Assembly (NCBI RefSeq): GCF_000372725.1
Contig: NW_005202113.1
Coordinates: forward strand, 71,891-135,890
From: Emiliania huxleyi CCMP1516
Lineage: Eukaryota; Haptophyta; Isochrysidales; Noelaerhabdaceae
DNA length: 64,000 nt
Reading direction: 5' to 3'
The position numbers were made by a program, and so were the translations under genes. This document shows positions 31,880 through 42,685 of this stretch, in pieces (positions within the stretch are counted from its first letter, which is position 1; each line of letters begins with the position of its first letter). The notes beneath the pieces were generated by a model, which did no database searches, had not been told where the DNA came from, and was given only the letters and a program-made list of their open reading frames with translations.

Positions 31880-34800
31880 ATGAGATTTCGAAGCTTCGGG
31901 GGAACAAGAACTTTCCGAGAACTAGAGGCACCCATGTCGGTGCTCGGCGAGACGAACGCTGCTGACGGCGAGGAGACGGTCGCCGTGATCGGATCCGGCA
32001 TCAGCGGGCTCGCCTCCGCGTGGCTCCTCGCGCGGCAGGGCAAGCGTGTGACGCTCTTCGAGTCTGAGGAGACCCTCGGCGGCCATGCGCTCACCGTCGA
32101 GACAAAGATCGCGGGCCCGATTGACCTCGGCTTCCAAGTGTGCAACCTGACCAACTACCCGCACCTGTTCGGCTTCTTCGACCAGCTCGGCATCGACACC
32201 GTCGAGTCGGACATGTCCTTCGCCCTCTCCACACCCACCTCTGAGTGGGGCTCTCGCGGCCTCGGCGCCATCTTTGCCACGCCCGGCTCAGCCACCTCGC
32301 CCGCCCACTGGCGGATGCTGCGGGACGTGCTCGCCTTTGGGCGGCAGGCGCCCGAGGTGCTCCGCAGCCCGGAGGCGTGGGAGGGCGTCACCCTCGGCAA
32401 GTACCTCGCCCGCCGCCGCTACTCGTCCGAGTTTGTGCAGCGCTACGTTGTGCCGATGACTGCGGCCGTCTGGTCGTGCTCGGACGCGCAGGCGCTCGAG
32501 TTCCCCGTCGTGCCGCTCATCCGCTTCTGGTCGAACCACCACCTCCTCTCCATCCTCGAGCGGCCGGTGTGGCGCGTCGTCGAGGGCCGCTCGCGTGCGT
32601 ACGTCGCGGCGGCGGCGGCGGCCATCAAGGACGTGCGCACCGGCTCTCGCGTGGAGGAGGTGCGGCGGGTGGCGGCGGGCGAGGGCGGCGGCGTCGCGGT
32701 GCGCGTGGCGGGGGAGGCGCGCGAGTGCCGCTTCGACGCGGTGGTGCTGGCGACGCACTCGGACGTCTCGCTCTCCCTGCTGGGCGACGGCGCGAGCGCG
32801 GCAGAGAGGGCGGTGCTCGGCGCCATCCGCTACAGCTCCAACGAGGTGTACGTGCACACGGACGCGTCGCTGATGCCTCGCGCGCGCGCGACGTGGGCGT
32901 CGTGGAACTGCATCAAGACGGAGCGGCCGGACGAGGCGACCGCCGCCGTCTGCGTCTCGTACTGGGTCAACCTGCTGCAGAACCTGCCCGCCGGCACGCC
33001 GGACCTCTTCGTGACCCTCAACCCGCCCTCGCCGCCCGACGCGGCGAAGACGGTCCGGCGGGTGCAGCTCGCGCACCCGCTCTTTGACGGCGCGGCGGTG
33101 GCGGCGCAGGCGCGGGTGGGCGGCCTGCAGGGCTCTGGCGGCGTCTACTTTTGCGGTGCGGCGCAGCTGCCGCCTCGCGCGCCTCCTCTCCCCTCCGCCG
33201 ACCCTCCCTCAAGCCTCGCCCACAGGCGCGTGGTGCGGGTACGGCTTCCACGAGGACGGGATCGCCTCGGCCGTCCGCGCCGTCGAGGCGCTCTGCGGCG
33301 GCGGGCCGGTCGTGCCGTGGGAGCCCTTCTCGTGCGACGCGAAGGTGGGCCTCGTCCCGCGCGCCTGCCTCAGCCTCTTCCTCCGCTTCGGCGACGCGAT
33401 GCTCTCGCGCGGCGGCGCCATCCGCCTCATCCTGCCGACCGGGGCCGACTGCTGGCTCGGCGACCGCGCCGCGCCGGCCGAGCAGACGGCGGTCGTGCGC
33501 GTGCGGCGCGCCTCCCTCTTCCAAAAGGTGGTTTGCAAGTCGGACATCGGGCTCGGCGAGGCGTACATGGACGGCGATTACGCCGGGGACGTCTTCAAGC
33601 TGCTGCTGCTCCTCTCGCGCTCGAACTCGGGCAGCCCGTCGCAGCTGCGCCAGGCGACGGCCGGCGCCCTCGGCTGGGCCGGCGGCGCGCTCCACTCGCT
33701 CTTCGAGCGCCTCGAGCGCGACGCGCACTATGCAAACTCAAACACAGAGGAGGGGTCGGCACGAAACATCTCGTACCACTACGACGCGGGCAACGACTTT
33801 TACAAGCTCATCCTCGACGAGACGATGCTGTGCGCCGCCGCCCCCATTCCGCCGCCGGCCCCTGCCCCGCCCCGCCGCCTCCCACCACGCCCGAGCCCGC
33901 CTCCAGGTACTCGTCCGCCGTCTTCACGGCCGAGCGCGCCGCCGCGCTGGCGGCCCTCGACGCGGCCGGCAAGGAGGCCAGCCTCGAGGAGGCGCAGTAC
34001 GAGAAGATCGACGCGATGATCCGCGCCGCCCAGCTGCGGCCTGGCGAGCACGTGCTCGAGATCGGGTGCGGCTGGGGCGCCTGCGGCGTGCGGATGGCGC
34101 AGGTGGCGGGCGTGCGCGTGACGGGCATCACCATCTCGCGCGAGCAGCTCGCCGAGGCTCGCAAGCGCGCGCGCGAGGCGAACGTGGAGCACCTCGTCAC
34201 CTTCGAGTTTTGCGACTACCGGAACGTGCGCGGCCAGTTCGACAAGGTAGTCTCGATCGAGATGATCGAGGCGGTGGGGCACGAGCACCTGCCAACCTTC
34301 TTCGCCGCCGTCTCGCGCGCCCTCAAGCCGGGCGGGCTCGCCGCCATCCAAGTCATCACCAGTGCGCTCACGCCCCCCCTCTCCCCCCACCCACGCCCCC
34401 ACCCACCCGCCCACCCCGCCCTCCTCCCGCCCCCGGCGGCGCCCCTCCCAACCCCGCGCCGCCCACTCCCCTCGCCCCCAGTGCCCGACGAGCGGTACGA
34501 GGCGTACTGCAACTCGCACTCCGACTTCATCCGCACCCACATCTTCCCGGGCGGCCACCTCCCGTCGATGGGAGCGATGACCGCCATCTCCTCCCGCCTC
34601 GGCCTCGAGCTGCACGGCGCAGCCGACGTCGGCGACGACTACGCAATCACGCTCCGCCTCTGGCGCGAGCGGCTCACCGCCCGCGCGCGGCAGATCGAGG
34701 CGCTCGGCTACCCGCGCCGCTTCATCCGCATGTACGAGTTCTACTTCGCCTACTGCGAGGCCGGGTTCGCCAACCAGCTCATCCACGACTACCAGCTCAC

Positions 34801-35888
34801 CTTCCGCAAATCGCCGCTCCCGCGGCCGCTCCCGCCGCCGACGGACGCGGCGCCGACGCCGGTCGACCCGCTCACGGCGACGCTGCTCTTGGTGTGGGGC
34901 GGCCTCACCGCCGCGCTCGTCGCCTCCAAGCCGCACATGGCCATCGTCCCCGCGGCGCTCGTCGCCGTGCTCTCGGCCTGCGGCCTGCTCCGCGCCTTCT
35001 GCGGCTTGGCGCCCTTCCGCGCCGCCGCGGCGACCGCGGCGCTCGCGGCCGCCCTCACAGCCGCCTCCTCGGCCGCGCTGCTTATCGCGGCCATGGCGAC
35101 GGCGGACCTCAGCGCAGCCGCCGCGCCCGTCGCCGTCACTTCGCGGGCCGCGAGGGCGGCTGCCAAGGCCGCCCGCAGCGCCGCCGCCGCCCCATCGTCG
35201 CTCCCCGACGTCGCGTCCGCGGTGCGGTGCTTCGTCGAGCTGCTGCAGCGCCCGTCGCCGCCCGCCCCGCTCCAGGCGGCCGCGCGCGCCGTGGTCGGAT
35301 CGGCCGCCGGCTGCAACGCCGCCCGCGCTTGGGAGGCTGTGCGTCACCGCCAGCTCCGCACCGACACTTTCGAGGGCGCCGCCTCGGCCGTCTTCCTGGT
35401 CGTCGCGGCGGCGGCGCTCTACCACGACATCGCGTTGCTCCCCATCGCCCTTGCGCAGCTCTCCGAGGCGCACGCACTCCTTCTCCGGCTGCGCATGCTC
35501 AAGCGCGCGCCAGAGCCGGCGGCCACCGGCCAGCCGCCCGCGCCGCCCGGAGGCGGGTTTGGTCTGGGGCTCGCCTTCCTCGTGCTGCGCGCTGCGCCGC
35601 ACGCCGCGCTGATCGGCGCGACAATGCCTCGCCTCCTCGCGCCGGGCGAGGAGCGCACCGCGGTCACGTGGGCCGCGCTCCTCTCGTTGAGCGTGATGGT
35701 GATGCACGACAGCACCGTCCTGCTCTCCGAGGTGCGCCCGCCGATATGCGCCCCGAACGGCTATCAGGGCAACCCGCGACCCCTCTCACCCCCCCGCCAC
35801 GCCGTCTCAGGTCCGCCGGCACCTCCTTGCGTCTCGCCTCGCTCACCTCGAGGGCCTGACCGCTGGCAACCACCGCAAGTCGAGCTGA
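31880..35888 (+). CDS. FAD-dependent oxidase fused to cyclopropane-fatty-acyl-phospholipid synthase (1,220 aa, 5 exons)
   Basis: Exons 31880-33155, 33226-33829, 33907-34361, 34482-35731 and 35811-35888; all four introns are GT-AG and in phase. N-terminal FAD/NAD-binding amine-oxidase domain: VIGSGISGLASAWLL (about 37-51), ESEETLGGHA, and a C-terminal FAD contact at YFCGAWCGYGFHEDG, restored by splicing. Middle: CFA synthase, which transfers a methylene from SAM to acyl double bonds. Seen are SYHYDAGNDFYKLILDE (about 605-620), TMLYSSAVF across intron 2, SAM motif VLEIGCGWGACG (about 674), EMIEAVGHEHLP and ITMPDERYEAY across intron 3. C-terminus (about 880-1200): an Ala-rich polytopic membrane region ending LLSEVRRHLL. 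Plant cyclopropane synthases share the oxidase-CFAS order; the extra membrane module is unusual. Start at 31880; M19 (31934) is an alternative. Membrane-lipid modification is the predicted role. Confidence 0.9.
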
Positions 35889-36401
35889 TTGGGCAGGCCG
35901 CCAGAGGGAAGGGTGGGGGACCAGCCGGGAGCGTCCCGCAGCCCGCTGCGGTGAAGCGCGCAGAAGAGAAACGGGCGCCGCCACGGGCTTCACGACTCGC
36001 GTCTCGATACCGAGACACCAGCCTACGTGGTGGTGTCGATACCGAACCTCGTACATACGCGGTGTGAGTGCCTCTCGGACCTGCTGCTAGCCCGGCCGGA
36101 GTCTTGAGAGGCGCAGAGTGTGGAGAGTGAGAGATCGGTCCCAGATCGGCCACCGCCGCGCACACACACATTTTAAGAGACGCACGCACCTCGCACGCGG
36201 TCTCTTGACTCCTCGGTGTGCGCCAACGGATTTTACTTGTGTGTATATTTACGTACTCCACTCTGGGACATGCGTGTACACGTACAAGCCGCTCAGCGGC
36301 TGAACTCCCCGGCTTCTTCCTTTTCTCTCTGTGTGAGCTGTGACCACATGATCGATGATGGCACACATGAGACGGCCGGAGGCGGAGCCCGCGCTATCCC
36401 C
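35889..36401. other. Intergenic, between convergent genes
   Basis: 3' flanks. A near-repeat CGATACCGA occurs at 36006 and 36037. The segment 36170-36350 is AT-richer. No gene supported. Confidence 0.45.
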
Positions 36402-38135
36402 TCACGTCTGGCTCGCCCAGCACGTCTCCCCGAGCCACTGCTCCGCCCAGCACTCTGTCGACGCAAGGCGGAGCATCGCGTGCCACTCGTGCGGAGTGGC
36501 GGGCGCGCCGACGGCGAGCCGCCAGAGACGCGCGGTGAAGGAGCCGAAGAATGCGGCGGCGGCGGCGGTGAGCGCCCAACCGACCCGGCGGGGCACGGAG
36601 CGCGCGCGGACGACGAGTGCGTCCCAGCCGGCGGCGGCGATCAGGATGGCGAAGTAGTAGGCGGGCGCGTAGTAGAGGAGGAAGGTCTGCCGGTCCTGCG
36701 TCGCGTACGGCAGCCAGTGCAGCAGCATCGCGCACAGCAGCGAGGCGGTGCCGCCCGGCTCGGCCGCGCCGCTCAGCGCGCCGGCGAGCCGCGCCGCTCG
36801 CTCTGCGCCCTCCGCGCCGCGCAGGCGCTCGCGCGCGCACCCGAGCGCGAGGGCGGCGAGGCGGGCGGCGGCGGCGGCCGCGGCGGCGGCGGCGGCGAGG
36901 GCGATGGCCGGGTTCGGGTGGATGAAGAGGCCGAGCAGATGTTGGTCGTCTGGCGCCGCGGCGACGGCCGCCCAATCTCTGACGAGGGAGAAGTGGACGC
37001 CTCGCGCGGCGAGCGGCCACGAGTACCAGCGCGAGTCGAAGGCGTGCGAGCCGCGCGGGAAGAGGATGGCCATGTTGCGGTTGTAGCGGAACTGGGTGGC
37101 GGCGTGCTCGAGCGCGAGCGCGAGGAAGGAGGGCCTCTCTCCAGGCGGAAGCGAAGCGGCGAGCGGGTTGCCGGCGAGCGTGGCCTGGAAGCCTTCGGAC
37201 ATGTAGCCGTCGCCGTCGCCAGAGTTGGGGAGCAGGGAGAGGTGGAGGCGGAGCATCGCCACGTGCATCGCCAGCGGCAGCCCGAGCAGAATCGCGCCGC
37301 GCGCCGCCGCCTGCCGGAGGAGCGCCGCGACGCTTCGCCCCTGCGCGGCGAGCCGGCAGAGAAGGAGCAGATTCTGCAGCCCGAGCCAGCCGAGGGTGGT
37401 GAGGGGCGCGCCGTACTTGCACTGCAGCGCGCCGCCGAGGGCGAGGCCGGCCGCCATCAGCGGCGCGAGCGGCAGCGGCGCGGCCGCGTCGCGCGGCGGC
37501 GCGCGCGTCGCAGAGAGCGCGGCGAGGTGGGTGAGGCTAACGAGGAGGGCGAGGATGATATCGTTGAGGTGGAGGCGCGAGAGGGCGAGGAAGAGGTTGT
37601 CGCTCAGCACGAGGTAGGCGGCGAGCAGGCTCGACGCACGCGAGAGCCCGGCGGCGCGCGCAGTGATAAAGGCGACCGGCACCATCGCCGTGCCGCACAG
37701 TGCCGGCAGCAGCCGCTGAGGCGCGAGGTCGCACTCGGCCGCAAACGGCTCGGTCGACTCGTACGGACAGGAGGCGGCGCCGCGGAAGCCCAGGGCGAGC
37801 GCGACGCGGTACATGGCGAGCTTTGCTAGCGGGGGATGCACGTCGAAGAAGTAGGCGCGCTGGTGGTACCTTGGAGGCAGACGCGCGAGGAGTCGGATTT
37901 GAGATGGCGGATTAGATGGGCTGCGCTTGGGAACGGCAGAAGCGGCGCGCCAGTTGAGGAAGCGACCCACATGCGTCTCGTCGTACACCGGCGTGGCGGG
38001 AAGGTCGATTCGCCAGAGCCGGGTCACACCGGCTGCGAGTGTCAGTAGGAAGAGACAGCTCGCGTCGCCGCCGATCACGCTGCCGCGGTCGTCGGGGCGC
38101 GGGCCAGCAGGGCGGCGGGATTTCGCGGAAGGCAT
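36402..38135 (-). CDS. Protein O-mannosyltransferase, GT39 family (about 550 aa, 2 exons)
   Basis: Polytopic ER enzyme that moves mannose from dolichyl-phosphate-mannose to Ser/Thr. The start at 38133-38135 (MPSAKSRRPA) was chosen because the upstream in-frame ATG at 38207 would translate the AAAGAATT promoter element. Luminal catalytic acid pair: YDETHVGRF (D52, E53). An 81-nt in-frame GC-AG intron (37870-37950) splits the first loop; removing it gives FLNW-YHQRAYFFDVHPPLAKL, restoring the family motif FFDVHPPL (D71 to L76). Many hydrophobic helices follow, with the typical FRYNRNMAILFPRGSHAFDSRWYSWPL segment shared with the PMT/POMT C-terminal half. No MIR domain repeats are evident, so it is shorter than yeast or animal PMTs. 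It probably glycosylates secreted or scale proteins. Confidence 0.9.
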   Translation of the reverse strand: MPSAKSRRPAGPRPDDRGSVIGGDASCLFLLTLAAGVTRLWRIDLPATPVYDETHVGRFLNWRAASAVPKRSPSNPPSQIRLLARLPPRYHQRAYFFDVHPPLAKLAMYRVALALGFRGAASCPYESTEPFAAECDLAPQRLLPALCGTAMVPVAFITARAAGLSRASSLLAAYLVLSDNLFLALSRLHLNDIILALLVSLTHLAALSATRAPPRDAAAPLPLAPLMAAGLALGGALQCKYGAPLTTLGWLGLQNLLLLCRLAAQGRSVAALLRQAAARGAILLGLPLAMHVAMLRLHLSLLPNSGDGDGYMSEGFQATLAGNPLAASLPPGERPSFLALALEHAATQFRYNRNMAILFPRGSHAFDSRWYSWPLAARGVHFSLVRDWAAVAAAPDDQHLLGLFIHPNPAIALAAAAAAAAAAARLAALALGCARERLRGAEGAERAARLAGALSGAAEPGGTASLLCAMLLHWLPYATQDRQTFLLYYAPAYYFAILIAAAGWDALVVRARSVPRRVGWALTAAAAAFFGSFTARLWRLAVGAPATPHEWHAMLRLASTECWAEQWLGETCWASQT

Positions 38136-39035
38136 GCAGTGGTGGTGTCGTCGACTGACTTCGAGTCGGGGCCGCCTCAGAAAGAATTTTACAAGGGTCC
38201 ATCGCACGACACCGGGTACGGGACTGGCACTGCAAAGGCGACGGCTTAGAAGCCGTCGCCCTCACAGATGCCGTCCTCCTCACAGAAGGCGTCGTCGGAA
38301 TGGTAGTCAGGCGGATGGTCGAATCCGCGAGCACCGTGGTGAGAATTCTAGCTACGCCACGGGCGCTTTGGTGCCAGACCTAGAGCGCTAGGCGGGGGCC
38401 TCCCATCAAAGGGACTGCGGCAGAAGACGCCCAATCTTGCACAAGTGCAACAACCATACGTCTCGCCAGTTCGTGCGAGGGTATTTTGGACAATCCACAA
38501 AAAACAATTGCCGGGGTTAAAACACAACCTCTGCATGTATGTGTGTATGCTGCCTCTCTCACAGCACACTGACAAGGCTCAAGGGCGTGCGTGGACGGGC
38601 GCAAACAGCACAGACATCGGCCGAAAGAAGAATTCGCGCGGGGGGATCGCTTCCCGAGTAGGATTCCTAAGTCCTGAACAACCACATGGTCGTACTTTTC
38701 GTTCGCGGCCATCGCGCATCGGGGTACGGATACTCTCTCGTATGTGGCGAATCGCCATCGATAAACTGGAGGGGGGAAGGAATCTAGAGGGCGGGCTCCC
38801 GGCCTCCCGCCGGGACGTGGCGGAAAGTCGGCGGTTGAAACGCCAAACAACCGTCAAACAGAGTGCGCTTGCAAATTGATTCCAGGCCAATCGCCGCCCT
38901 GCGCGCCCTCGCCTGCGCCCCACAACGGCGACACGCGAACCGCCCACGCGCACACGGCCACACTGACACGCTGCTCGGCCCGATCGCCCTGGATTGCAAC
39001 ATTACTGATCGCCTGACCGTTGGCCGCGCCTCAGG
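38136..39035. other. Intergenic, 900 bp
   Basis: Divergent promoter zone for the PMT gene (minus) and the 39036 small gene (plus). AAAGAATTTT lies near its left end (38182) and AAGAAGAATTC at 38626-38636. No convincing gene. Confidence 0.4.
38182..38191 (-). promoter_or_regulatory. AAAGAATT element upstream of the PMT start
   Basis: AAAGAATTTT on the plus strand, 46 bp before the chosen minus-strand ATG at 38135. Confidence 0.45.
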
Positions 39036-39278
39036 ATGTTTTCCAAAATCGTGGGCGAGTCTACCCTCATGCTGGCTGGCTGCGCTGGCGCAATCGCGAT
39101 CCAGGCACAGCTCCTAGCGAGGGCCGCCAAGCCCGAGTGCGCTGCGGCCGAAGCCACGAGGCAGTTTGAGATGCCCTCCGACGCCGAGATTGCCGCAATG
39201 GCCAACGCAGCTCTGTCTTTGAGAGGATCCGCCCATCGTCGGGAGCGGCCAGTGGCGCTCGTGCCAGCGCGCGACTAA
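39036..39278 (+). CDS. Small membrane or organelle protein, unknown (80 aa)
   Basis: ATG at 39036 in a good purine context. The N-terminus MFSKIVGESTLMLAGCAG leads into a moderately hydrophobic helix (TLMLAGCAGAIAIQAQLLA, residues 10-28), followed by a polar tail (MPSDAEIAAMANAAL). It has the look of a small mitochondrial inner-membrane or tail-anchored protein. No family is recognised and no homologue can be checked here. Confidence 0.5.
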   Translation: MFSKIVGESTLMLAGCAGAIAIQAQLLARAAKPECAAAEATRQFEMPSDAEIAAMANAALSLRGSAHRRERPVALVPARD

Positions 39279-39567
39279 GATAGTGAGGGTGTGGGCTTGC
39301 TTCGAGTGCCGCCGGTTGTCCTGGCGCGTGTGCTTTTATGCATTATGGGGGCGGCGGCCCGGTCCCCGGTGGGGTCAGGGAGCTCAGCGCGCTTGCAGCG
39401 GCCGCGCGCGGGCACTGGGGTCTGGGCAACCACAGTGCACACCTAGGCCGTGGTCCAGGTGCTGTCGCGTTGGACGATGTAGAATGAACAACTGCTCGTT
39501 ATCATAAACGACACGCACGAGTGTGCGCAACTGGCCAACTGCCCGGCGGGGGGCTCTATGACGAAAA

Positions 39568-39680
39568 CTAGACGATGCCTTGCGGCGGCATGCCCGGCGG
39601 CATGCCCAGCGGCGGCATGCCTGGCGGCGGCATGCCTGGCGGCGGGACTAGCCGCGGCATGTCTGGCGACATGCCCGGCG
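39568..39680 (-). repeat. PPGMPP-coding short tandem repeat
   Basis: Repeated GGCGGCATGCC units encode Pro-Gly-Met-Pro repeats at the C-terminus of the gene above. Confidence 0.8.
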
Positions 39681-40563
39681 GCCGCATGCCTGTTGGCAGG
39701 GCGGCTGCCGCGGCTGTCGGCTCCCGCTTCACGCACGACGTTGAGGGCTCCAGCGCGCCGAGCTCCTTGTTCACGGCGGCCTCGGCGGCGATCTCGCGGT
39801 CCTTGGCCGCGCGGTACTCATCCCACACAGTCTCGCGCGCTTTCGCCGCGGCCGTGAAGTCGTCGAAGGCCTTGTCGAGGCCACGCAACTGCGGGTGCCG
39901 CGGCCGCCTTCTGGCGCGCCGCCGCTTTGCGCCGCGCGAGTTCGTCGTGATCGTTCGTCCCGATCCACTCTTCGAGCGCCCCCTCATCCTGCAAGAGCTC
40001 CTTCACGCGCTGGTCAATCGCCGGGTCCAGCTTCGAGCGAGCCTTGGCCACGCGCTCCTCCAGGAGCTCGCTTTGCCTGCGGCTGCGCTTGCGTGGTGTG
40101 TCGGGCTCAAGGGTGACGGCGTTCTTGCGGCCCTCGGCATTCTTCTGCTCCCAGCTGCGCTCGCCCACGACCTGAACGTCTCCCGTCGCAGCTGGCACCT
40201 TCGCCGCAGCGGACGTCACTGGCTTGCTCAGCACCTCCAGGTCGCCCGCGTCGATCCACTGCTGTTGCTTCCAGTCCCAGCACCGCCATGGACTCTTGAC
40301 GAGCTCGACCCTGTGGCGACATCACCGGGAGCGTACATGACGCCCTCGTCGGCGCCAATGTCCTCCGAGTCCCCAATCACCCAGCCTGAGTCAGCGTTCA
40401 CGTACCACAACGCTTGCTTGACTTTGTCGTCCTCGTGGCGGTATAGCGGGTAGGCTGTACGGCCATTGGTTAGGGCGGGAATTTCGTGGTACACGCCGAG
40501 ACATGCGCGAGATTTGCCCTGGTTCTCGGTCGGCAGCCTGCCGACGATGGCCACGCGAGCCAT
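39568..40563 (-). CDS. Protein with algal W/G-rich domain, coiled coil and GMP repeat tail; frame interrupted
   Basis: Starts MARVAIVGRLPTENQGKS at 40561-40563. The domain reads GRTAYPLYRHEDDKVKQALW, YVNADSGWVIGDSEDIG and GVMYAPG. It then continues in another frame with SPWRCWDWKQQQWIDAGDLE, as one expects for the second half of the same repeat-type domain seen in many algal proteins. The switch near 40305-40345 is either a tiny GC-AG intron (TAC|GCTCCC to TCAAG|AGT, about 42 nt) or a frameshift. A basic, helical region (RQSELLEERVAKARSKLDP) follows. A second frame change near 39895-39955 leads to LDKAFDDFTAAAKARETVWD and a tail with repeated PPGMPP units. Both changes could be very short introns. 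Function unknown. Confidence 0.55.
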
Positions 40564-40895
40564 CTGTGTCCCGTGTTTCTGCTGCTGCTTACCTCACGAC
40601 CGTGTTTCTTTCCCGTCTAATTATCCAGGCTGTATCTACCAGGCTGTTCTCCAGGCTGATCTTCCAGTTAACCTGCGAAGCGTGAACAGCGCCACGAATT
40701 TGAACAGCGTTCCTTGAACACGATATCGGTGTCGCACCGCTCTGACATGACCGGAGCACTTGGAGCACTTGGAGTGCAGTCGGTAACCTCACATCCAGGG
40801 CCGGGGAGCTAAGAAGCGCACCCAGCGGGCCGGATGATCGGCATCGGGCTACGGGCTAGAGAGCCCTGACCCCTAGGGGGGTGCGCGTTCGCAGG

Positions 40896-42538
40896 GAAAG
40901 GGCTGTAGAGTAAAAAAAATTGCGTTTTACCCTGCGAAAGACACTACTCTCCCCCTCCCGTCACTCGTCCCCCTTGGCGTGGCGCGCCTCTCCCCCAGCT
41001 CTCGGTATCGCGTACTGCACGAGGCTACCGTGGGCCCCGCCTGCGCGCTGGGGGTTCCCTGCCCTGTCGGGAAGCCTAGCTCTGAACCTGGGGTCGCTAC
41101 CTAATGCGGGGCTCCTGGACGGGCGATGAAGTTCGCCTTGAATCTCTCGTCTCGCTTTCCCCCCGACTCGCGTCCGTCGGGGGTACTCCCTGCTCTGGCT
41201 CTCTGATCTCCCCCCCGCCCCCCCCCCCCCTCCTTCCCTCTCCGGGATGAGAAGCGCGCTGCTGTCCCTAGAGGGGGGTCGGGTGGTGAGGGAATTGATT
41301 AGGCCTCATGTTGTCCGCGGTCGCCCACGGACGATCGCCGGAGTGGGCCGAAGGACAGAGGCTTGCCTGTGTGGGGGCGCGCGGGCGCCCACTCAGGCTC
41401 GGCCTCCGTTGTCTCAGCCTTCAGTTCACCTCTCCTAGCGCCCGGTTTTGCGTGGCGACCTTCATTTCGGGGTCGAAGGTGCTACACACACTTGCCCCCT
41501 GGTGGTCTGGCACTCGGCGTTATACCTACTGGGGTTAGGCTGTTTTTCTTTGATTTTCTGAATTTCGGGGGGGGGGGGGGGAAGTGGGTCCCCGCGGTGT
41601 TTTTTCTTTCCTGTCAGTTTTCTTCTATAAAGATCTTGGCAAAAAAGAGGCCGTTTGTATCGTATTACAAAAGTACTGCGTGCGGCATGCGCGGGCTCGA
41701 CGTGAGGCAGGCGACTGTCGCGGGGTGCGGGCTGCATCGCCGGTGCGGGGACTGCGCGGCGTGCACAACAAACATGTACATGTGCATGCACCTTGGCTTG
41801 CATGTGTGTGTGCTCTGTGCGGTCTGTGCTGTGTGCAGGCAGACTGGACAGCAAACTGAACGGATGGCGGAGCGCGCGCGCAGCGTGCCACGCGCGCGCC
41901 TCGTGCAGTGCAGGATCTGCGTCGTGCAGGCGCGAGGCGGCAGGGGCGCAGCGGAGCACGCGGGCTGAATGGTTCAGAACAAGCAGGGCTGCTGTGCAGT
42001 CTGCATGCAGACTGCACAGCAGCCCTGCTCGGGTAACGGAGAGCGTGCTCGGTGGCCTGCGCGCGCGGCGTGCCGCCGCGCGCGCCTCGCGGTGAAGCGT
42101 CTTGCCGGTCGCGTCGCGCTCCGGTGCGGTATGGTGCCTGAAGAAGGTGCAGGCGCTTGTGCAATGGGCGCAGACTGCAGTGAGAGGTGCACTGCGGCGC
42201 GCGCGTCGCGGCGTGAGTGGTCGTGCGCCTGGCGCTGGTGGTGCGAGAGGCGCGTGGCTGGTGCGGGCGGCTCGGGACAGCCATAGGATGCCAGCACAGA
42301 GCAGACGCACATGGCACAGCTCTGAAATGGCGCTGCGCGTGTTTGCGTGCGCGCGGGGACGTACGTGCAGTTTTCACGCGGTGTGCGTGGAGAGGGTCAT
42401 GCAGGGCGCCGGCAGCGCGTGGCTCGGCGTGTGGGAGTGTTGGGGTGCCCGTAGGCGCGTGGGGAAGGTGCCCGAAGGCGATCATTTCGGGGTGCTGAAG
42501 GAACTGTTGTGCACAGCTTGAAAGGGCTGTAGAGTAAA
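40896..42538. mobile_element. Candidate insertion bounded by 19-bp direct repeats
   Basis: The 19-bp sequence at 40896-40914 recurs exactly at 42520-42538. Just inside the left copy is an A-run (40912-40919). A 9-bp inverted repeat straddles the left copy (40888-40896 and 40930-40938). The enclosed 1.6 kb has no coding capacity that I trust. The layout fits a nonautonomous element with a target duplication, but no family-specific ends are seen. Confidence 0.4.
41982..42029. repeat. 48-bp perfect palindrome, no spacer
   Basis: The sequence from 41982 to 42029 equals its own reverse complement over all 48 bp, with the centre between 42005 and 42006. Confidence 0.97.
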
Positions 42539-42685
42539 CACGGGTCCCCGAGGGTTAGCTCTGCGCTCCGGGTTTCCCCTAGCCGCGGAACGCCCCCTCT
42601 ACTCGGGGCTAGTATTGTTTTCTCTTTGCCTTGTTCGCAGCACGTCCAACGCCATCGCTGACCGTGCTTCGAACCATCTCCCGTG

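Larger units (their letters stand above)
40564..42685. other. Long non-coding interval holding a 1.6-kb repeat-bounded segment
   Basis: No supported gene in 2.1 kb. Open frames on the minus strand at 41462-42485 are Arg/His/Ala-rich and look like chance frames in GC-rich DNA. The content is C/T-rich runs (41150-41240), a G-run (41570-41582), TG/GC-rich sequence (41690-42490) and the structures listed separately. Confidence 0.45.

Noticed and set aside
33800..35707. Minus-strand frame of 635 codons
   Set aside because: Antisense to the CFA synthase and membrane domains. Low-complexity Gly/Arg/Glu translation.
38136..38207. Upstream ATG of the PMT frame
   Set aside because: It would translate the AAAGAATT promoter element and an unconserved Arg-rich stretch. 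The ATG at 38135 fits family length better.
41462..42485. Two overlapping minus-strand frames of about 280 codons
   Set aside because: Arg/His/Ala/Thr-rich with no domain pattern, and crossing the palindrome and repeat-rich DNA. Treated as chance frames.
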